DNA of 64,000 nucleotides from Lepturacanthus savala (taxonomy: Eukaryota > Chordata > Actinopteri > Scombriformes > Trichiuridae), in assembly GCA_030544235.1 (NCBI GenBank), contig CM060469.1:16796017-16860016 (forward strand), given 5' to 3'. How positions within the stretch are numbered: position 1 is the stretch's first letter; each line of letters opens with the position of its first letter. Position numbers and translations under genes: made by a program. The notes under the pieces were generated by a model, which worked only from the letters and a program-made list of their open reading frames with translations, did not search any database and had not been told where the DNA came from. Positions 19,801-34,800 of the stretch are shown in pieces.

Positions 19801-22800
19801 ACTAAACTGTGCTAAAAGGGAATGTATCAAAATTATATCAAAGCCTGGCATAAGTCTTCAAATCTTAATAAACCAATAATTTCCAAAATGATGACAGGGA
19901 CACTTATAGTATGGCCTGAATTTAGGGTTTGAGACCATTATGAGTGATTGACAATAGACACTGTCAGTGGCATTTCACTTTAAGGTACTTGCAACCATGC
20001 AAATTAGTAGTTTTCAGTACCCTACAATATTTTGTTTCAATCGGTGCCATTGAGAATTGTTTGAACCTGACCATATGCATACACTCAATACTCGGAAGTA
20101 ATTTAAGTATACTGTGACACAGTGCTGTTGCTTTAAAGGGGTTATGAATAATATTTGTGAAGTCATGTGCAGGTTGTAAATTTTTTTTGTTGTTATAGGT
20201 TATTATTGGGTTTTCAGTGGTTATCTTAAACATCATGTAGATATTAGCTTTCAGGCTAATGAGACAGCTAGCATGCCCACCAAACTCACAAACACAACAA
20301 AACACAGCTGATTTCCTCAACAAAGGAGCATCAGCAGACTAATAGCCTACCCCTCTTTGATTCTCCTGATGGTAATTATTCCAAAATTGGCAGTCCTGGC
20401 ACTGTCTGGGCATGTGTTTGCTCTTCCTGTGTCTTGTGAATGAAGGACCTGTTACAGTTTGCTGAAGCACGGTGGAAAATACAAAGTCAGAGATATTTTG
20501 TGTGGTTATGGCAAGTAAAATGTGGAAAATATATCACCTGCAATAATCTTGTGCAGCTGTGTGCGCCTTGAGCTGCAGCTCACATAAAAGCCACCGCAAG
20601 GGTCTCTCTATTGAGAAGATGCACATAGCCCTTTTAAGGAGATACTCCAACAATTTAGTATTCCTGTTTAATCCCCCATTCAGAAGAGACCGTTAAAAAA
20701 AAACAAGAAAAATTGAAGTATAGCAACGGTTGAGATATCCGGATTTAAAGCACTGGAGCCTACATTCCCAATAATTCATGTCTTTTATTAGATGACCTGT
20801 TTGAAGTTTGTAATGCACACTTGTGTCTCTACCCAAGCTGATACAACCCAGATGACATCATGAGTTATTTTTTTTTCGAAATTTGGACGTCTCCTTCTCT
20901 TAGACATTATAAGACTGTTTTCACTTGGCCGAGTAGCGCTTCTCGTGACTAAAACTGAACCTCATGTGTAAAACTAAACTCAAACTCCATTTCAATTTAG
21001 GACTCCTTTGTGAAAGACTCTCCCTTATGATGTGGAGCGGACCTTTGGCTAACACTAGAAAACTGTGATATTACTGGGCAGCTGGATGTGTTACTTTGTA
21101 TAACCTACTTTCCCTCCTGTCCTTCCCACCCTTTAATCATCTTGCATGGTTAAAGAGATTTTGGGAAAGAAAAAATTCCCCAAGATCCGTCTGTCATCTG
21201 CTCCCCATTATAGATGCTGGATTGGCTATCGCAGGAATTCCTTTTCAAATGATGTACAGTAAAATATGAATTAAAATAATTACAAAAAAACAAAAAACCT
21301 TTGTCTCTCAATTAACTAATTGCTGGTGATTCACCGTTGGATGGCAAAAATGGCAAAAACATTTTCCAAAACAGCAAAAATTTGTTTTACTTAGCTGTTA
21401 TCATGAAGTGTATGAGATAAAAAGTGCAATGTTGGTGAATGCCACACCTGTAGGGTTTAAAAAGTAACTTTCCTTACCCCATCTTGATCCTTTCTTACTA
21501 TTATGGTATATATTAAAGGTGGACTGCGTTAGCATAACTCTTTCGCAGTGCCACATCAGTGGTTGTAAATCCTAAAGTTGGTCATAAAACTAAATATGCT
21601 TTTGTTTTGTGGTTACCTTTCTTCTTTGCAGAAGTTTGCAAACTGCAACCATTTGAAAAGCAGCTTAGAAAGCTGCTTGTCTGGCCGTTAATTCCGGGAG
21701 AGTCTCTAATGGACACAAAAGAAGAGCATCATATCTCTGTTTCAGCACTATGGAAACGGCTTTTCCCTGCAATATTTAATCATGGCTGAGATATCCACAT
21801 TCGCCGATGTCTCCTGTTCTCTGGCAATGTCAGATCGATCGTCCGACACGTTTTTACATGGCGAAGGGAGTTATTTCCTCTCCCTAGCGAGCAATCAATC
21901 ATGAGGGATCAGTCAAGGGTTTGACTCAAGATTTTGGCACCGTCCTTTCCCAATATGTCGAGATTGATATTCTGAGACAGAAAAAAAAGCGACGCATTCC
22001 TGTGCGGTCACCTTAGTAGTAGTCTGGCTCGAGCAAAGGGTGTCCTTTGCTCAAGCCTGTGACAGTGAATACAGCCTGTGAGGCCTGGCACCAGCTCATA
22101 TGCTGCCACAGAGGAGAATCAGCCCCCATCAGAGTGTAATTACAGGCCTGGCGGAGGTTGAGGAGTGCCAGCTCCAGAAAAAGGATCAAGGCTTTCCCTG
22201 TCATTTGGTGATATTAACACATGCAGAACAGCTTACTACATATGAAGACTACTGTAAACTGGATAACCTGATCCATATAGGGCTGCAACTAATTTGACTA
22301 TTTTGATAGTCGATCAGTTTACTATTATAGAAGACTAAAGAAACCAGAAAATAATCCTGTTTTTGAGAAGCTGGAACCAGAGATTTTGGACATTTTCTTC
22401 TTAAAAATGACTCAAGTCGATTCATCAATTGTCAAAATAGCTGGTGATTAATGTAATAGTTGAAATCTAGTCAATTAATCAACTAATCTGTGCAGCTCTA
22501 CATACCATATCAAAGCTTGATTAATGAAGATAGTATTGTTGTATTAACCTTGCTTTTCTTTGCTGAGGAACCATTATCAAATGACCTCTGAGAGAGTTTT
22601 AACTGGTACTGTAGGCCAAACACATTATTGGGGAATACTAAAAGCAAAAGTATGTTTGCTGGACCTAATGACTATTTTGACAGCCGATTAATCTACAATT
22701 CATTGAAATGATGAATCAATTAGTTGTTTGATTTAAAAAAAATGGTGTAAAATATTTTTCACAGTCTGCAGCCCAAATATTACTTAAAGTTTACTACTAT

Positions 22801-25800
22801 AGAAGACTAACAAAACCAGAAATAACCAGATTTGAGAAGCTGGAACCAGAGAATTTGGACATTTTGTTCTTCAAAATGATTAAAATTGATTTAATGATTA
22901 TCAATTAGGTGGTAATTAATGTAATAGTTGGCAATGAATCGTTTAGACTAATCATTGCAGCTCTATGCCCTTATCACATTGCAACCGATCGTCTAGTTGT
23001 AGCATTTACAATGATTGAAGATTTTTAAAAAAGTGGTTCTGGGACTCAGGTGGCCCTCTGTGGATTCTGAGATTATATTTGCATCTGTAGTGATAAAGCA
23101 CATATGTGGGCCCTGTTTGTTCTTTGAGGTTTTTACATCTCTACAATATAAGGCAATGTAGTTGCAGGTGGACATTATACAGTACTAACCGGACGATAAG
23201 GCATAAACCACAGTGGAAACATGGTATCACACACCACATGGCCCCCACGGTGAGTCATAGCGAAAGTACTGATGAGAAAAAGCTTGTTTTCTTGGCCTCT
23301 GATTTGGAGAGTCCGGAAAAGGGTAAGGTAGGAACAAACCATTCCTTAATTATCTGGATTCAGCGAAATCAAAACACATCTTTACAGTGTTTTCCTTGGA
23401 CACCGTTAATATTGTGCTAATGACAGCTCTGCTCTTTCTGCATTCTTCATTTGGTTCCCTCTCCCCGTTTTTTTCAGGCTTCATCTGAAAGAAGCCTTTC
23501 TTTGTCATTAAAAACATCTGTTGGCACATGGGATTAATGTACAGTTCACTCCTCCTACTGTACCACCGTGTGGCAATGGCTGCACCACCCGCAGTTTGAA
23601 GCCAGAAAAGGGAGATTGTGTCATGAGAATGAGCTGATGTCGGGTGTTTTGTGACATGGGTGTGTGTGTGTGTTTCACAGATGAGTATGACATTCGTTCA
23701 ATGTGGGTTTTTGAAAGTGTGGTTACATTGAAAATTTATGGTTTTCAGTCACTGTCCCACTGTATTTGATTGCATCAGATTGCTCCCTTAATCAGCAGGG
23801 CTTTAGCTCCTTCTGCGTTTGCATAGTAACTCCAGCTGTGTTTTTGTTGTGTATTGGTTGACTATATTTTGATGTAAGACTATGAGGTCACTTCGTCACA
23901 TTGTGCGGTTGCTGATGAGCACCCATGGTTTTAACTGCAGCGAATGTTAAGTGAGAGAGCAGAGTTTTGGGCAGAAAACGCCCTTTTGACCAACACAATG
24001 TGGTCAGCTCAGCAGATAGTTTACAAATTTCTTATTCGGTCCGATCATATAATTAAACAACTGTGGAAAAGCTTCAGTCATATTATATCCATTTAAAATG
24101 TATTTTTTTTTTCATTTATATCACTAAACGTGAGCTGTGCTACAGCTCAAAATATATTTGACTGACCTCAACACAAAGTACACAAGTCAAAGCTTTGCTT
24201 AAGTCAATATCATGTTCAACAGAACAAAATGTTTCTAAATGTGATGACAACAGGAAGATAATGAATACAATGCATCCTCTGTGCTGAAGAAGAAAGTGTC
24301 CTTGGAATATGATGTTCATGTCTTAACTGAAAAATGTTAAATATGCTAATCCACACCAGAAAAGGGATATGACTGTTTTGTTCATCATCCAGCACTTTAA
24401 CTTGGCAAACTTAGCAGTGAATTAATGTCAATTATGCTCTCTTAGCTCAAAAAAATGGTTTTCATGTTTATATGAATAGTCTAATTATATCTTTGCAGCA
24501 TCTGTGACTTTGATATTCTTCTGATGGCTGGACAGCTGCAGGGTGAGAAATGAGATGTCAAGCCGTCATGTGGCATATTTAGTGCTTTTCACAAGCTAAC
24601 TTAGCCAAGAATAATACTCCACACCCCTCTTCACCCTGTAATTCCCATGATAACCATTTTATTGTCTGCTTATAAATGCCTCTCCCACTGGTTTTATTCG
24701 TAGAAGCAGTTGTGTTAAGTGGTTTGGAGAGGTTTTTTCCTGTCATGGTCAAGGGCTGTTCCATTCATTATAATAATTGATTATTGAGTAACAAAACGAA
24801 CTAAGGAGATTTAAAGCATTTGCTAATCTTCTGTCTCTATGAACAAAATTAAACACAGTAAAATATTATATAACATTATAACAATGCAATTTTTGTCTAA
24901 ACACATGGCTGAGCTCACTTAAAGGTGCAGTGTGTGAGATTTAGCAGCGTTTAGCAGCATCAAGCAGACATTTGGCAGAAATGAAATATAATATTTACGA
25001 GTAACGGAGCTGTCTCCTCTGGTTCATTCTTTTTGCAAAATGTTAACATTCTCTGAGAATGTGGCGAGTATTCAAGAGTAATCACTGAAATGAGAGATTT
25101 GACAGACAAATTGATCATCAGTGCAAGAAAGGGACAACCATTCAAAGATGAGCACAAATGTCATTCCTGAATGGGCACAGGGGTGTTGCTTCAACCGGAT
25201 TCAGGTTAAACAACAACCTTTGTAGGAGACAGCTCCTTTTGATTAGAATAAGTTAGACTGAGCAGTTTTGCATCGCCATGTTTCTACAGTAGCACATAAC
25301 TGACGAATCAAACAATGGCTCTAATGACGGCCTTTAGCATTTTTGTACATTAGGTAGACCTTAGGAATCTGAAACCTCAACACTAGATGCTACCACAAAT
25401 TACACACTAGGCTAGTGTGTAGTTAGTTAGTTTACTTTGGGATGTTGCAGATTTAGTAGCTAACGAAAGTTAATGTTTTTCTGGGAATGAGTGGGAAGAG
25501 GACAAGATTATCATCACCGGATGATGTGTTGAAACCCTCTTTTTTTCTGAGGATGAGTTGTCGATTTAAATTTGTGTTTCTGTGTTTTTGTTGCAAATTC
25601 GTGTCACTTCTGGTGTGAACAGTTTTGTTGTGAAATATTTGAGTAATTCCGTAATTTTGTGTTGTTTATCTGTCCTGCCCCCCCTTGTGTAAAGGCCTGA
25701 TTGAACTTCAGTGTTTGTATATTTTGCAGGTTTCCAGTTTTCGTACTAAGCCAAGATAGACAGTTGCTGGCGCTAGCTTCATGTTTACTCCTTACCTCCA

Positions 25801-28800
25801 GACACAAAAGTTTAACGACCTTTTCATCTGAAACTCAGCAAGTAAGAAGAGACTCAGATTTTCCTGAAAGTTGAATTCCCACATTCCCAAGTTTCATTTG
25901 AAAGCACCACCTCACTGTACAAAGGTGTTTTTGCACAGCTGAAATTTAGGTCAGATATTGCACTTGACAATACACAGCATGTGTCAATGGGGGCCCGGGA
26001 AGTGCAAAAAGATGCTTGGACGTTCCGTCCTCCCAGATGCTTTAGATAAATATTTAACATGGTCTACTTCTTAAGCTCTTTGTTCGCAAGCATTTTTCTC
26101 TGTGTCATTATTTGGCTAACATTAAAATGACATTTTATAACCACAATGTTGCTGGGTGGAGATGATCCCCCGAGTCCCACTTAAACAAAGTAAGAGGAAT
26201 AGATCCTTGATGTATTTACAACAGTTTAGAGGGATGTCTGCAATGTTGTATTCTGCAACCAGGACAGTAAAATTCAAACTTCTGTTTCTGGATTGTGCTT
26301 TGGACAACACGCCGAGAATACACGGGTGGCGTAGTCATTTTGATGCAGTACTACCTTCACACATGCTTTTTCGATTGGACGTGTGAGGAGGTTTGGATCA
26401 ACAAAGATTGCTTCAGACCACCCTCGGTTCTGCAAAAAAAAAAAAAAAAGTAAGTATAAACGTCCAGATGACCACAAATGAATCTTCTAATTCTTCAGGA
26501 ATGTTCAGCAATCACCAAATCCTATTAGGCATTCAAAATACTGGTGTAAAAACAGACCATCTGGAGAGGAAAAAAAGACAACTTAAATGCAAACATAGAT
26601 CATATCTGAGGAATTTATGCAAAAACAGTGAAACTGTCTCTTATGGAGCATCTATGGTCTAATTTTGCAGAGGAATGGAGAGGAGAAGGGATTATTATAG
26701 ACCTTTGTAAAACGTGAGTGGTGCAGGATTAGAAACAGTTGTTGCATTGCTCTGCTTAGACAAGAGTCAGCATACAGGCAGGTATACACTGAAGTCAGGG
26801 CTCTCAGACATAGCTTCCGAACAGCTTACTGCAGAGCTCTCACATGGAGCGCTTGTGGCGAGGCATGTGGACAGACTTTGGCAGGTAGCCTGGGTCCACG
26901 TGGCACACTCAAAGCTTCTACTATGCTTCAGATATGCAGATACCCAGAGGGAGAGAAGCTGGGAGACAGAGAAGTAGAGTTGTTCTTAACAAGAGCAGCC
27001 ATCTCTGAGTCAGCAAGGCTGGTTCCCTTTTCGCAACTGAATGCTATTAACCAGATGTATTGTCTGCAAACATGGGAGACTATATTTTCCAGCAGTCAAT
27101 TTCTTTTTTGTAATGTTTATTTGTATAAAGAAAAGTATATAGCATGAACTTCTGCCACATACCGCAGCATTTATAGCCTAAGCTATTTTGCAAAGCCCAT
27201 CCCTAGATCAGCTTTTAAAATACATAAAACCCAAAAGTAAATTATTACTAGTAAAACATATATAACTACAATAATAAAAATGCACCGGCTCAACTATATA
27301 GATACATAAATTTAAGCACAAAATGGTACTCAACTTTATATATGCATACATTCCAACATGGAACTCAACAACAAAGTACGGGTCAATGATGTGACAAAAA
27401 AAACTTGTAATTTAAAAAGATAACACATATGTCTAATACCTTCCCCATATACTTATTGGCTCCAACTCCAAACATTTTAGTCAGTCAGTCATCTTCTATA
27501 CCTGCTTATTCCTCATTAGGGTCGCAGGGGTCTGCTGGAGCCTATCCCAGCGTGTTACGGCGAGAGGCAAATCGTGGGGCACACACACCATTCACTCACA
27601 CACTCACACCTACGGGCAATTTAGAGTCACCAATTAACCTCAGCATGTTTTTGGACTGTGGGAGGAAGCTGCAGTATCCACGCAGACACAGGGAGAACAT
27701 GTAAACTCCACACAGAAAGGTCCCAGACCCAGGACCCAAGGAGGTCTTGAACCTGTGACCTTCTTGCTGTGAGGCAACAGCGCTAACCCCTGCGCCACCA
27801 TGTCGCCCCCAAACATTTTAGTCATTGGTAATTTTTCTATTATCTGAAGTGTTAAAATATCATGTGGGGCGACTAGTCCACCTTTGAGTTCCATTTGGAC
27901 AACCATTTTAAAATCAATTTAAGTTATTTTAAATATATCTTTTGCTCTATTTGCCATACTTTTTGACATACATGTTTAGCATCCACTGACAAAATTGTGA
28001 AGCATTTGCAGATATTTCCATTATGATGTAGAAACAAATGTGAAAGTACTCATTTAATTAAATATTATCTTTAGTGACCATAAGAAAACATAATTGGGAC
28101 TTTTGTGTTTTGTGTGTAAACATCACATTGTATATAGTCACATTTTAAGTTATTTAATGTCAGCAATGTGCTAGCTAGCTAGCTCAAACACAATATACAC
28201 ATAAAATTGTATAGCTGCATTTTAAGTTAACTAATGTCAGCAATATGCTAGCTAGCGCACGTATAACTACATCAGGAGTAATTATCGCCAATGTCAGTCA
28301 AGATACTTCCTCCTTATTTCTGTGGACATATTTTTAAGATAAATATAGTTAGCCAGAAAAGTTCAAGGCTAACATCCCCTTGTTTATATTCTCTCAGGAT
28401 ATGTGCTGTTGGTAATATACATCTCGTATCCCACTAGGAAATCTTACGGTAAAAGTTATCATAGAGTAACTTTACTAGTCATCAGAAGGAAAAAAGGGGA
28501 CTTTTTCTGAATCTTGTCCTAGCTAGCAACAATAATGGGACTTTTCCTGCTAAACTAGGCATTTATAAATGACTTCAATCTTAGCAAATATAATAAAAAA
28601 GTATCAAATCTAAGCATAATTTCACAAGAACATGGCAGGGATGTGATCTTATTGGTTTCCTCCCCGGAATTTAAATTGCTCGATTAAGAGGCTTGATTGT
28701 AGATGGTGCTTGTGATCAAGAAGCTTTATCAATAGATCAGTTGCAAGCATAATCAAGTACAAAGATCTTTTTGATCTAACGCAACAGCCCAATCTCTGTA

Positions 28801-31800
28801 AAGCGTATCAATTTACTTTGAAAAGATAGGCTGCTGGATCACATTATAAAACCAGCTATAAAATGGTAATCCATTGTATAAAAAAATACATGCTGTTTTC
28901 ATTATTTGTTTTTGTTTTTTTTTTTAAATATGTGAGTGACTAAATGTGAGCGACAGACATTTTTAATTTAGTGGACCTCAGATTCAAAGCCAATGAGACA
29001 TTTTGTGGCTATTGCAAACTAAAACATGATGCTTTTCCCGGTGTTGGCTAGAATCTACCTCGCATACGGTAAGTGCTTGTTAAGGGAAAAAAATGAAAAT
29101 GAGTGCTCCCCTTTATATGTACACATTTTAGTGAAGACCACACGTTGTACAAATTAGTTCCTTTCTGCTAAACAGTTTAATTTTATGATTTGTTAGTGTT
29201 GACGCTTCCATGCGTTGGCTGCCTCGGAAGATGCTGGCCCAGTTTATACGTGTCTTGAGTGTGCGAACAAGTTCATGAAGCTTTCCTTTTATCTTCGGAC
29301 AGTCCGACACATCTAATGCCCAAAGGAACCGGATTCGAACAGTGGGCCTGTTGCCACGTAGACATGCACATATCGCAGCAGGATGCAATGAAACGCGAGG
29401 GTGACCTAAATATCTATTTTTCTGTGCTGTTTATGAGATGTATCTAATATTGTGTCTGCATTAGGCTATCCAGCTGTTACATTTGGCATTTGGTTCACCA
29501 CAGATGCAACCCACATTGGATGCTCTGGACTCCCAATTTCAGCGGCTCCCTCCCTTTTGTCTAACAAGAGTAATATGCCTGACATGATATAATTATAAGT
29601 CCCTTAAAATCAGAACATCGAAATATAACACATACCCTAGATATCGCCGAGTGGCTCGTGTCCAAAATTTATTTGGAATTAATGTGAAGTGTAGTTTGGC
29701 GTAAAATAAACCCAAATGTTTATCCTGTTTCATCACTTTGGACGACATTGGATCATCCATCAACCCCTGCAGCTGGTTCACATTGACAACTTCGGGATGG
29801 AATGTATTGTTCTTATTTGACATAATGAAACTGATCACAGGATATCAATAACCCCTTAATGAATGTAAAACTCATGCTTGATTAGTGTTCCGAAAGTCAT
29901 ATCATAATATACTGACCGTTTTTTTTTTTCCTTTGTTGTTTTTTGCTCACAGCATTAGGCAAGTACCGGTAGTTAAGTTTATTTTCATTTTATGGGAAAG
30001 CAAAACCCGAACCATGAGGTGAACCAAGGACAGCTTCTCGGCAGCTGTTAGATGCATGAATGATCCCTTTGTCTCTTTCAATAACATCCACTTTGCATTC
30101 TAGGTGCACTTGGCAGCTAGCGTAATACTCTATATTTCCAGTGCTGCACTCTATATCAACTTATGATGCTGATGCAACATCGAATTCCAAGGCATTTGTA
30201 TTGATATTTCATCAAAAGAGTGACATACTTTCCTCTACAAAAGCAAAATACAATATGTTTTACATGCATGCGTAAAGAAAACAATGTCTCCAGATCTTTG
30301 TAGACTCCCAGCTGTGTTGTGACCCAGATAGACGATGCGATTATTGTAGATCTTCAACCGCACGTCAAGGGGCAGAGGGGCCACGTTGCTGGGGGAGACC
30401 TCTATTTCCTGATGTTCAGATAAGCTGAACCCTCGTCTCTCTTCCCTGGTCTGTTTGGAATTCCAGTAGGAGAAGCACAAATAATGTGATGTATTATAGC
30501 AATCTCTGGAGTTTGTTAAGATCCAAGAAGTTTATCTTTACTCCAGTTCAACTGGCACAAAAGCAAATACCACGAAGAATAAGTTATAGGCCGGTCAGTC
30601 CGACATAAAATTAACCCTATTTAAAAAAAAAAAAAATTTATTCATGGTTCCTAAATGTATTGACTAGATTGCCATGAAATTTGGTACAGACATTTCATGT
30701 TTGCCTCAGGATTAACTGTAAAGATTTTTCATCTAGTACAATAAATAGGGCCAAGATTTTTAAATTATTCAGTGCTTTTGGTATTATCAGCAAAAAAAAA
30801 AATGACTGCTACTATGTAGAGGTGAAGTTTAAAAAGACTATGATTCAAACTTTCCACTCAAGTAAAAGTACTAGTTTCAAAAGTACTTGAAGTATAAAAG
30901 TAAAAGTAAGGAAAAAATCTGTTGCCTGTCAAAATATATGCGCTATAATCACTTTTTGGCAAGAGATTGCAATTTAAGCATTTTAATGTCCCTTTAAAAG
31001 TATTTGAACAGCTAATAGTGAATGAATGAGTGAATGAGATAAAATCTATTAAATATAACAAGGAAATGAGAACAAGTCTGTGGCAGTCTCGCTGCCCCCG
31101 TGGGTTCCCCGGCACCGAACAGACCCACAACAAGTCCAGTCTCTTTATGTTCACGGTTTCCCCGTGCTTTATTGGCGCGCACACACACACACACACGCTG
31201 AGGCCGTCTGCAGCCGATCGCAGGCTTGAGGTGCTGCCGTCTGCTCGGCTCTCCTCGTGTCCGTTCCCCTCTTCCTCCTCGCGGGTCCAGCCTGCTACTG
31301 TTTTAAAAGAGATGGTGAGAGTAATTAGCGCACCTGTACTCACTGCTCAATTACTCTCACCTGGCGCCGCTCCCCTGAGCCCTCTCCACACCTCTCTCCT
31401 GCAGCCGATGCGCCACGCCCCCTCCACATACCTCCACCGCCCGACTTAGGCCGGGGAGCCGTCCGGCCTAACCTACTCCCCCCCCCCGCCTCCCCATGGG
31501 AGCGGGAAAGGAAGTCGGCCACGGCCATCTGCGCCCCCGGCCTATGGATCACTGTGAACTTAAAAGGCTGTAAAGCTAGATACCACCGAGTGATCCGGGC
31601 GTTGGCATCCTTCATGCGGTGGAGCCACTGAAGGGGAGCGTGGTCCGAGCAGAGGGTGAATGGGCGCCCCAGCAGGTAGTACCGCAGAGCATCGACCGCC
31701 CACCGGATGGCCAGGCACTCCCTCTCCACCGTGCTGTACCTGGCCTCCCTCTCCGACAGCTTGCGGCTGATGTACAGCACTGGGCGGTCGACGCCCCGCA

Positions 31801-34800
31801 CCCGCTGGGCCAGAACGGCCCCCAGCCCCCTGCCCGACGCATCAGTCTGCAAGACAAAAGGGAGAGAGAAGTTAGGTGTGTGGAGCAGAGGCTCCCCACA
31901 GAGGGCCTGCTTTACCCTCTCAAGCGACACCTGGCACTGCTCCGTCCACTGGACCGGATCTGAAGCACCCTTTCGGGTGAGGTCAGTTAAAGGGCTGGTC
32001 AGCTCCGCGAAGTTGGGGATAAATCGCCGGTAATAGCCGGCCAGCCCCAAAAACCGCCGCACCTCTTTTTTGGTCTTGGGCCTTGGGCAGGCTGCAATCG
32101 CTGCTGTCTTATCTACCTGCGGACGCACCTGCCCGCCGCCCAAGTGGTACCCCAGATACCGTACCTCCCTCCGTCCAACTTCACACTTCTTTGGGTTGGC
32201 CGTAAGCCCCGCCTGCCTCAGTGACTCGAGCACCGCGGCCACCTGCCGCACATGCTCCGCCCAGGTGTTGCTGTGGATGATGACATCATCCAGGTAGGCG
32301 GCAGCATATGCGGCATGGGGGCGCAGCACCCGGTCCATGAGGCGTTGAAAAGTGGCTGGGGCCCCAAACAACCCAAACGGAAGTGTGACAAATTGGTACA
32401 AACCGTACGGAGTGGAGAAGGCCGTTTTCTCCTTGGACTCTGGAGACAAGGGAATCTGCCAGTAGCCCTTGGTCAAATCCAGCGTCGTGAAAAAGCGAGC
32501 AGGGCCCAGGCGATCCAGGAGTTCGTCGACCCGGGGCATTGGATAGGCGTCAAACTGTGAAACATCATTCACCCTGCGATAGTCCACACAGAACCGGATA
32601 GACCCATCTTTCTTGGTTACAAGAACGATGGGGCTACACCAGGCACTGTTGGACTCTTCTATTACACCCATCTCCAACATAGCTTTCAATTCAGCCTGAA
32701 CCACTTTTCTCTTGTGTTCAGGTAGCCGATAGGGCCGCGAACGCACCGTCACCCCTGGGTGAGTCTCGATATGGTGTTGAATAAGGCTTGTGCGTCCTGG
32801 CAGGGGGGAAAACACATCAGCGTAACGCTGCTGCAACCTGGCAATGTCTGCTCCCTGGGACGGTGAGAGATGGTCTTCACAACGGAGCGGGGCAGGATTG
32901 GTCGATTTTGGTACCTCGGGCCCCAACTCATCTCTCTCTCTAATTGTCGTCACCAGGGAAACAGGCTCCGCCTCTCTCCACGCTTTAAGGAGGTTGAGGT
33001 GATAAATCTGTGTTGCCCCTCCCCTGTCAGATCGCACAAGCTCATAGTCAACGTCACCCACTCGCCGTGTGACCACAAAGGGCCCTTGCCACTTGGCGAG
33101 TAATTTCGAATTGGAAGATGGGAGCAATACAAGCACTTTATCTCCCGGTGAAAATTGTCTTAGCCTCGATCCTCTGTTGTACAGCCGCTGCTGACGTTCC
33201 TGGGCCCGGAGCAAATTCTCACGTGATAACTGCCCTAGTGTGTGGAGTTTTGCTCTCAGGTCCAGGACGTACTGAACTTCGTTCTTACTTGGGCTTGGAC
33301 CGTCCTCCCAGCTTTCTTTAACCAGGTCCAGAACCCCCCGTGGTTTCCTGCCGAACAGCAGCTCAAAGGGAGAAAATCCCGTTGAGGCCTGGGGTACCTC
33401 GCGCACTGCAAACAACAGAGGATGTAGCCATTTATCCCAATTATGATTATCATCGTGCACAAACTTACGGATCATGGACTTCAAGGTCTTATTCAGGCGC
33501 TCCACGAGGCCGTCCGTCTGAGGGTGGTAAATGCTGGTTCGAATAGCCTTGATGCCCAATAACCCGTACAGTTCTCTCAGTGTTCGTGACATAAACTGGG
33601 TGCCCTGGTCAGTCAGGATCTCTTTCGGGATCCCGACTCGGGAGATAACTTGAAACAGCGCTTGCGCCACACTCTTTGCAGAGATGGTGCGCAGCGGCAC
33701 TGCCTCGGGATATCGCGTTGCGTAATCCACCAGGACTAACACAAAGCGATATCCCCGTGCGCTCCGGTGAAATGGCCCGATGAGGTCCATCCCGACGCGT
33801 TCAAATGGGACCTCCATCAGTGGTAATGGGCGCAATGGCGCTCTCGGGACGGCCGGTGGGTTAACTAACTGGCATTCGGGACAAGACGCGCACCAGCGGC
33901 GCACGTCTGCCCGAATGCCTGGCCAATAGAATCGGGCCATTATCCGGTTCAGTGTTTTATCATATCCCAGGTGTCCAGCCATCGGGTTGTAATGAGCCGC
34001 CTGGAAAACTATTTCCCGACGGCTTTTCGGGACCAACAACTGGGTTATTATGTCGCCTGTCTGAGTGTCACGACTCACTCTGTATAATCTGTCCCTGCGT
34101 AAAGAAAAATGTGGATATGATAGCGCTGCGTCAGGGCGCACCATGTGACCATCAATTCGTATCACTTGGTCAAAGGCAAAGCGCAGAGTATCGTCACGAG
34201 ACTGCTCGAGTGGAAAATCTTCCATGGAGTCAAACACGGGAACCTGCGGAGCCTCCGGTGGAGGCACCGCCGGCTCCCCCTCCCCGTCTGCAGCGTCGGA
34301 CAACCTCGCGTCGCCGCTAAGCACAGCGCACATATCCCCTGTCCCTGTCGGTCGCGAGCGCACCCCCACACATTGCCCCACTAGTTTATCAAACCCCGGC
34401 CAATCTGTGCCCAAGATCAGAGGATGCGCCAGGCGGGAACTAACCGCAGCCTTCACATTATGCTTTTTACCCTTGTAGCGAATTTCCACCGGCACCACAG
34501 GATATCTGTGAATATCCCCATGCACACACCTGATATCCACCCATCCTGCCTCTAACAATGCCCCAGGTCGAATCAGGTTCTGGTGAACTATAGACTGCAT
34601 GCAGCCCGAGTCCACCATTGCCTGATGTGTACCCCCCTGAATCCTTACCGGAACGCTGTACGTCTCTCCTGGACCGGGGGAGGGTGCCGGGGGGCCGACA
34701 ACCCGGATCACCTGCCCAACCTCCATTAGCGGACACTCGCGGCGGAAATGTCCGGGCTGCCCGCACCTCCAGCACTCCTGCCCTGCCGCCTGAGGGACCC

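Noticed and set aside
27480..27812. tRNA gene or tRNA-derived SINE
   Set aside because: I could not find A and B boxes or a cloverleaf; the sequence reads as a common fish repeat of another kind.
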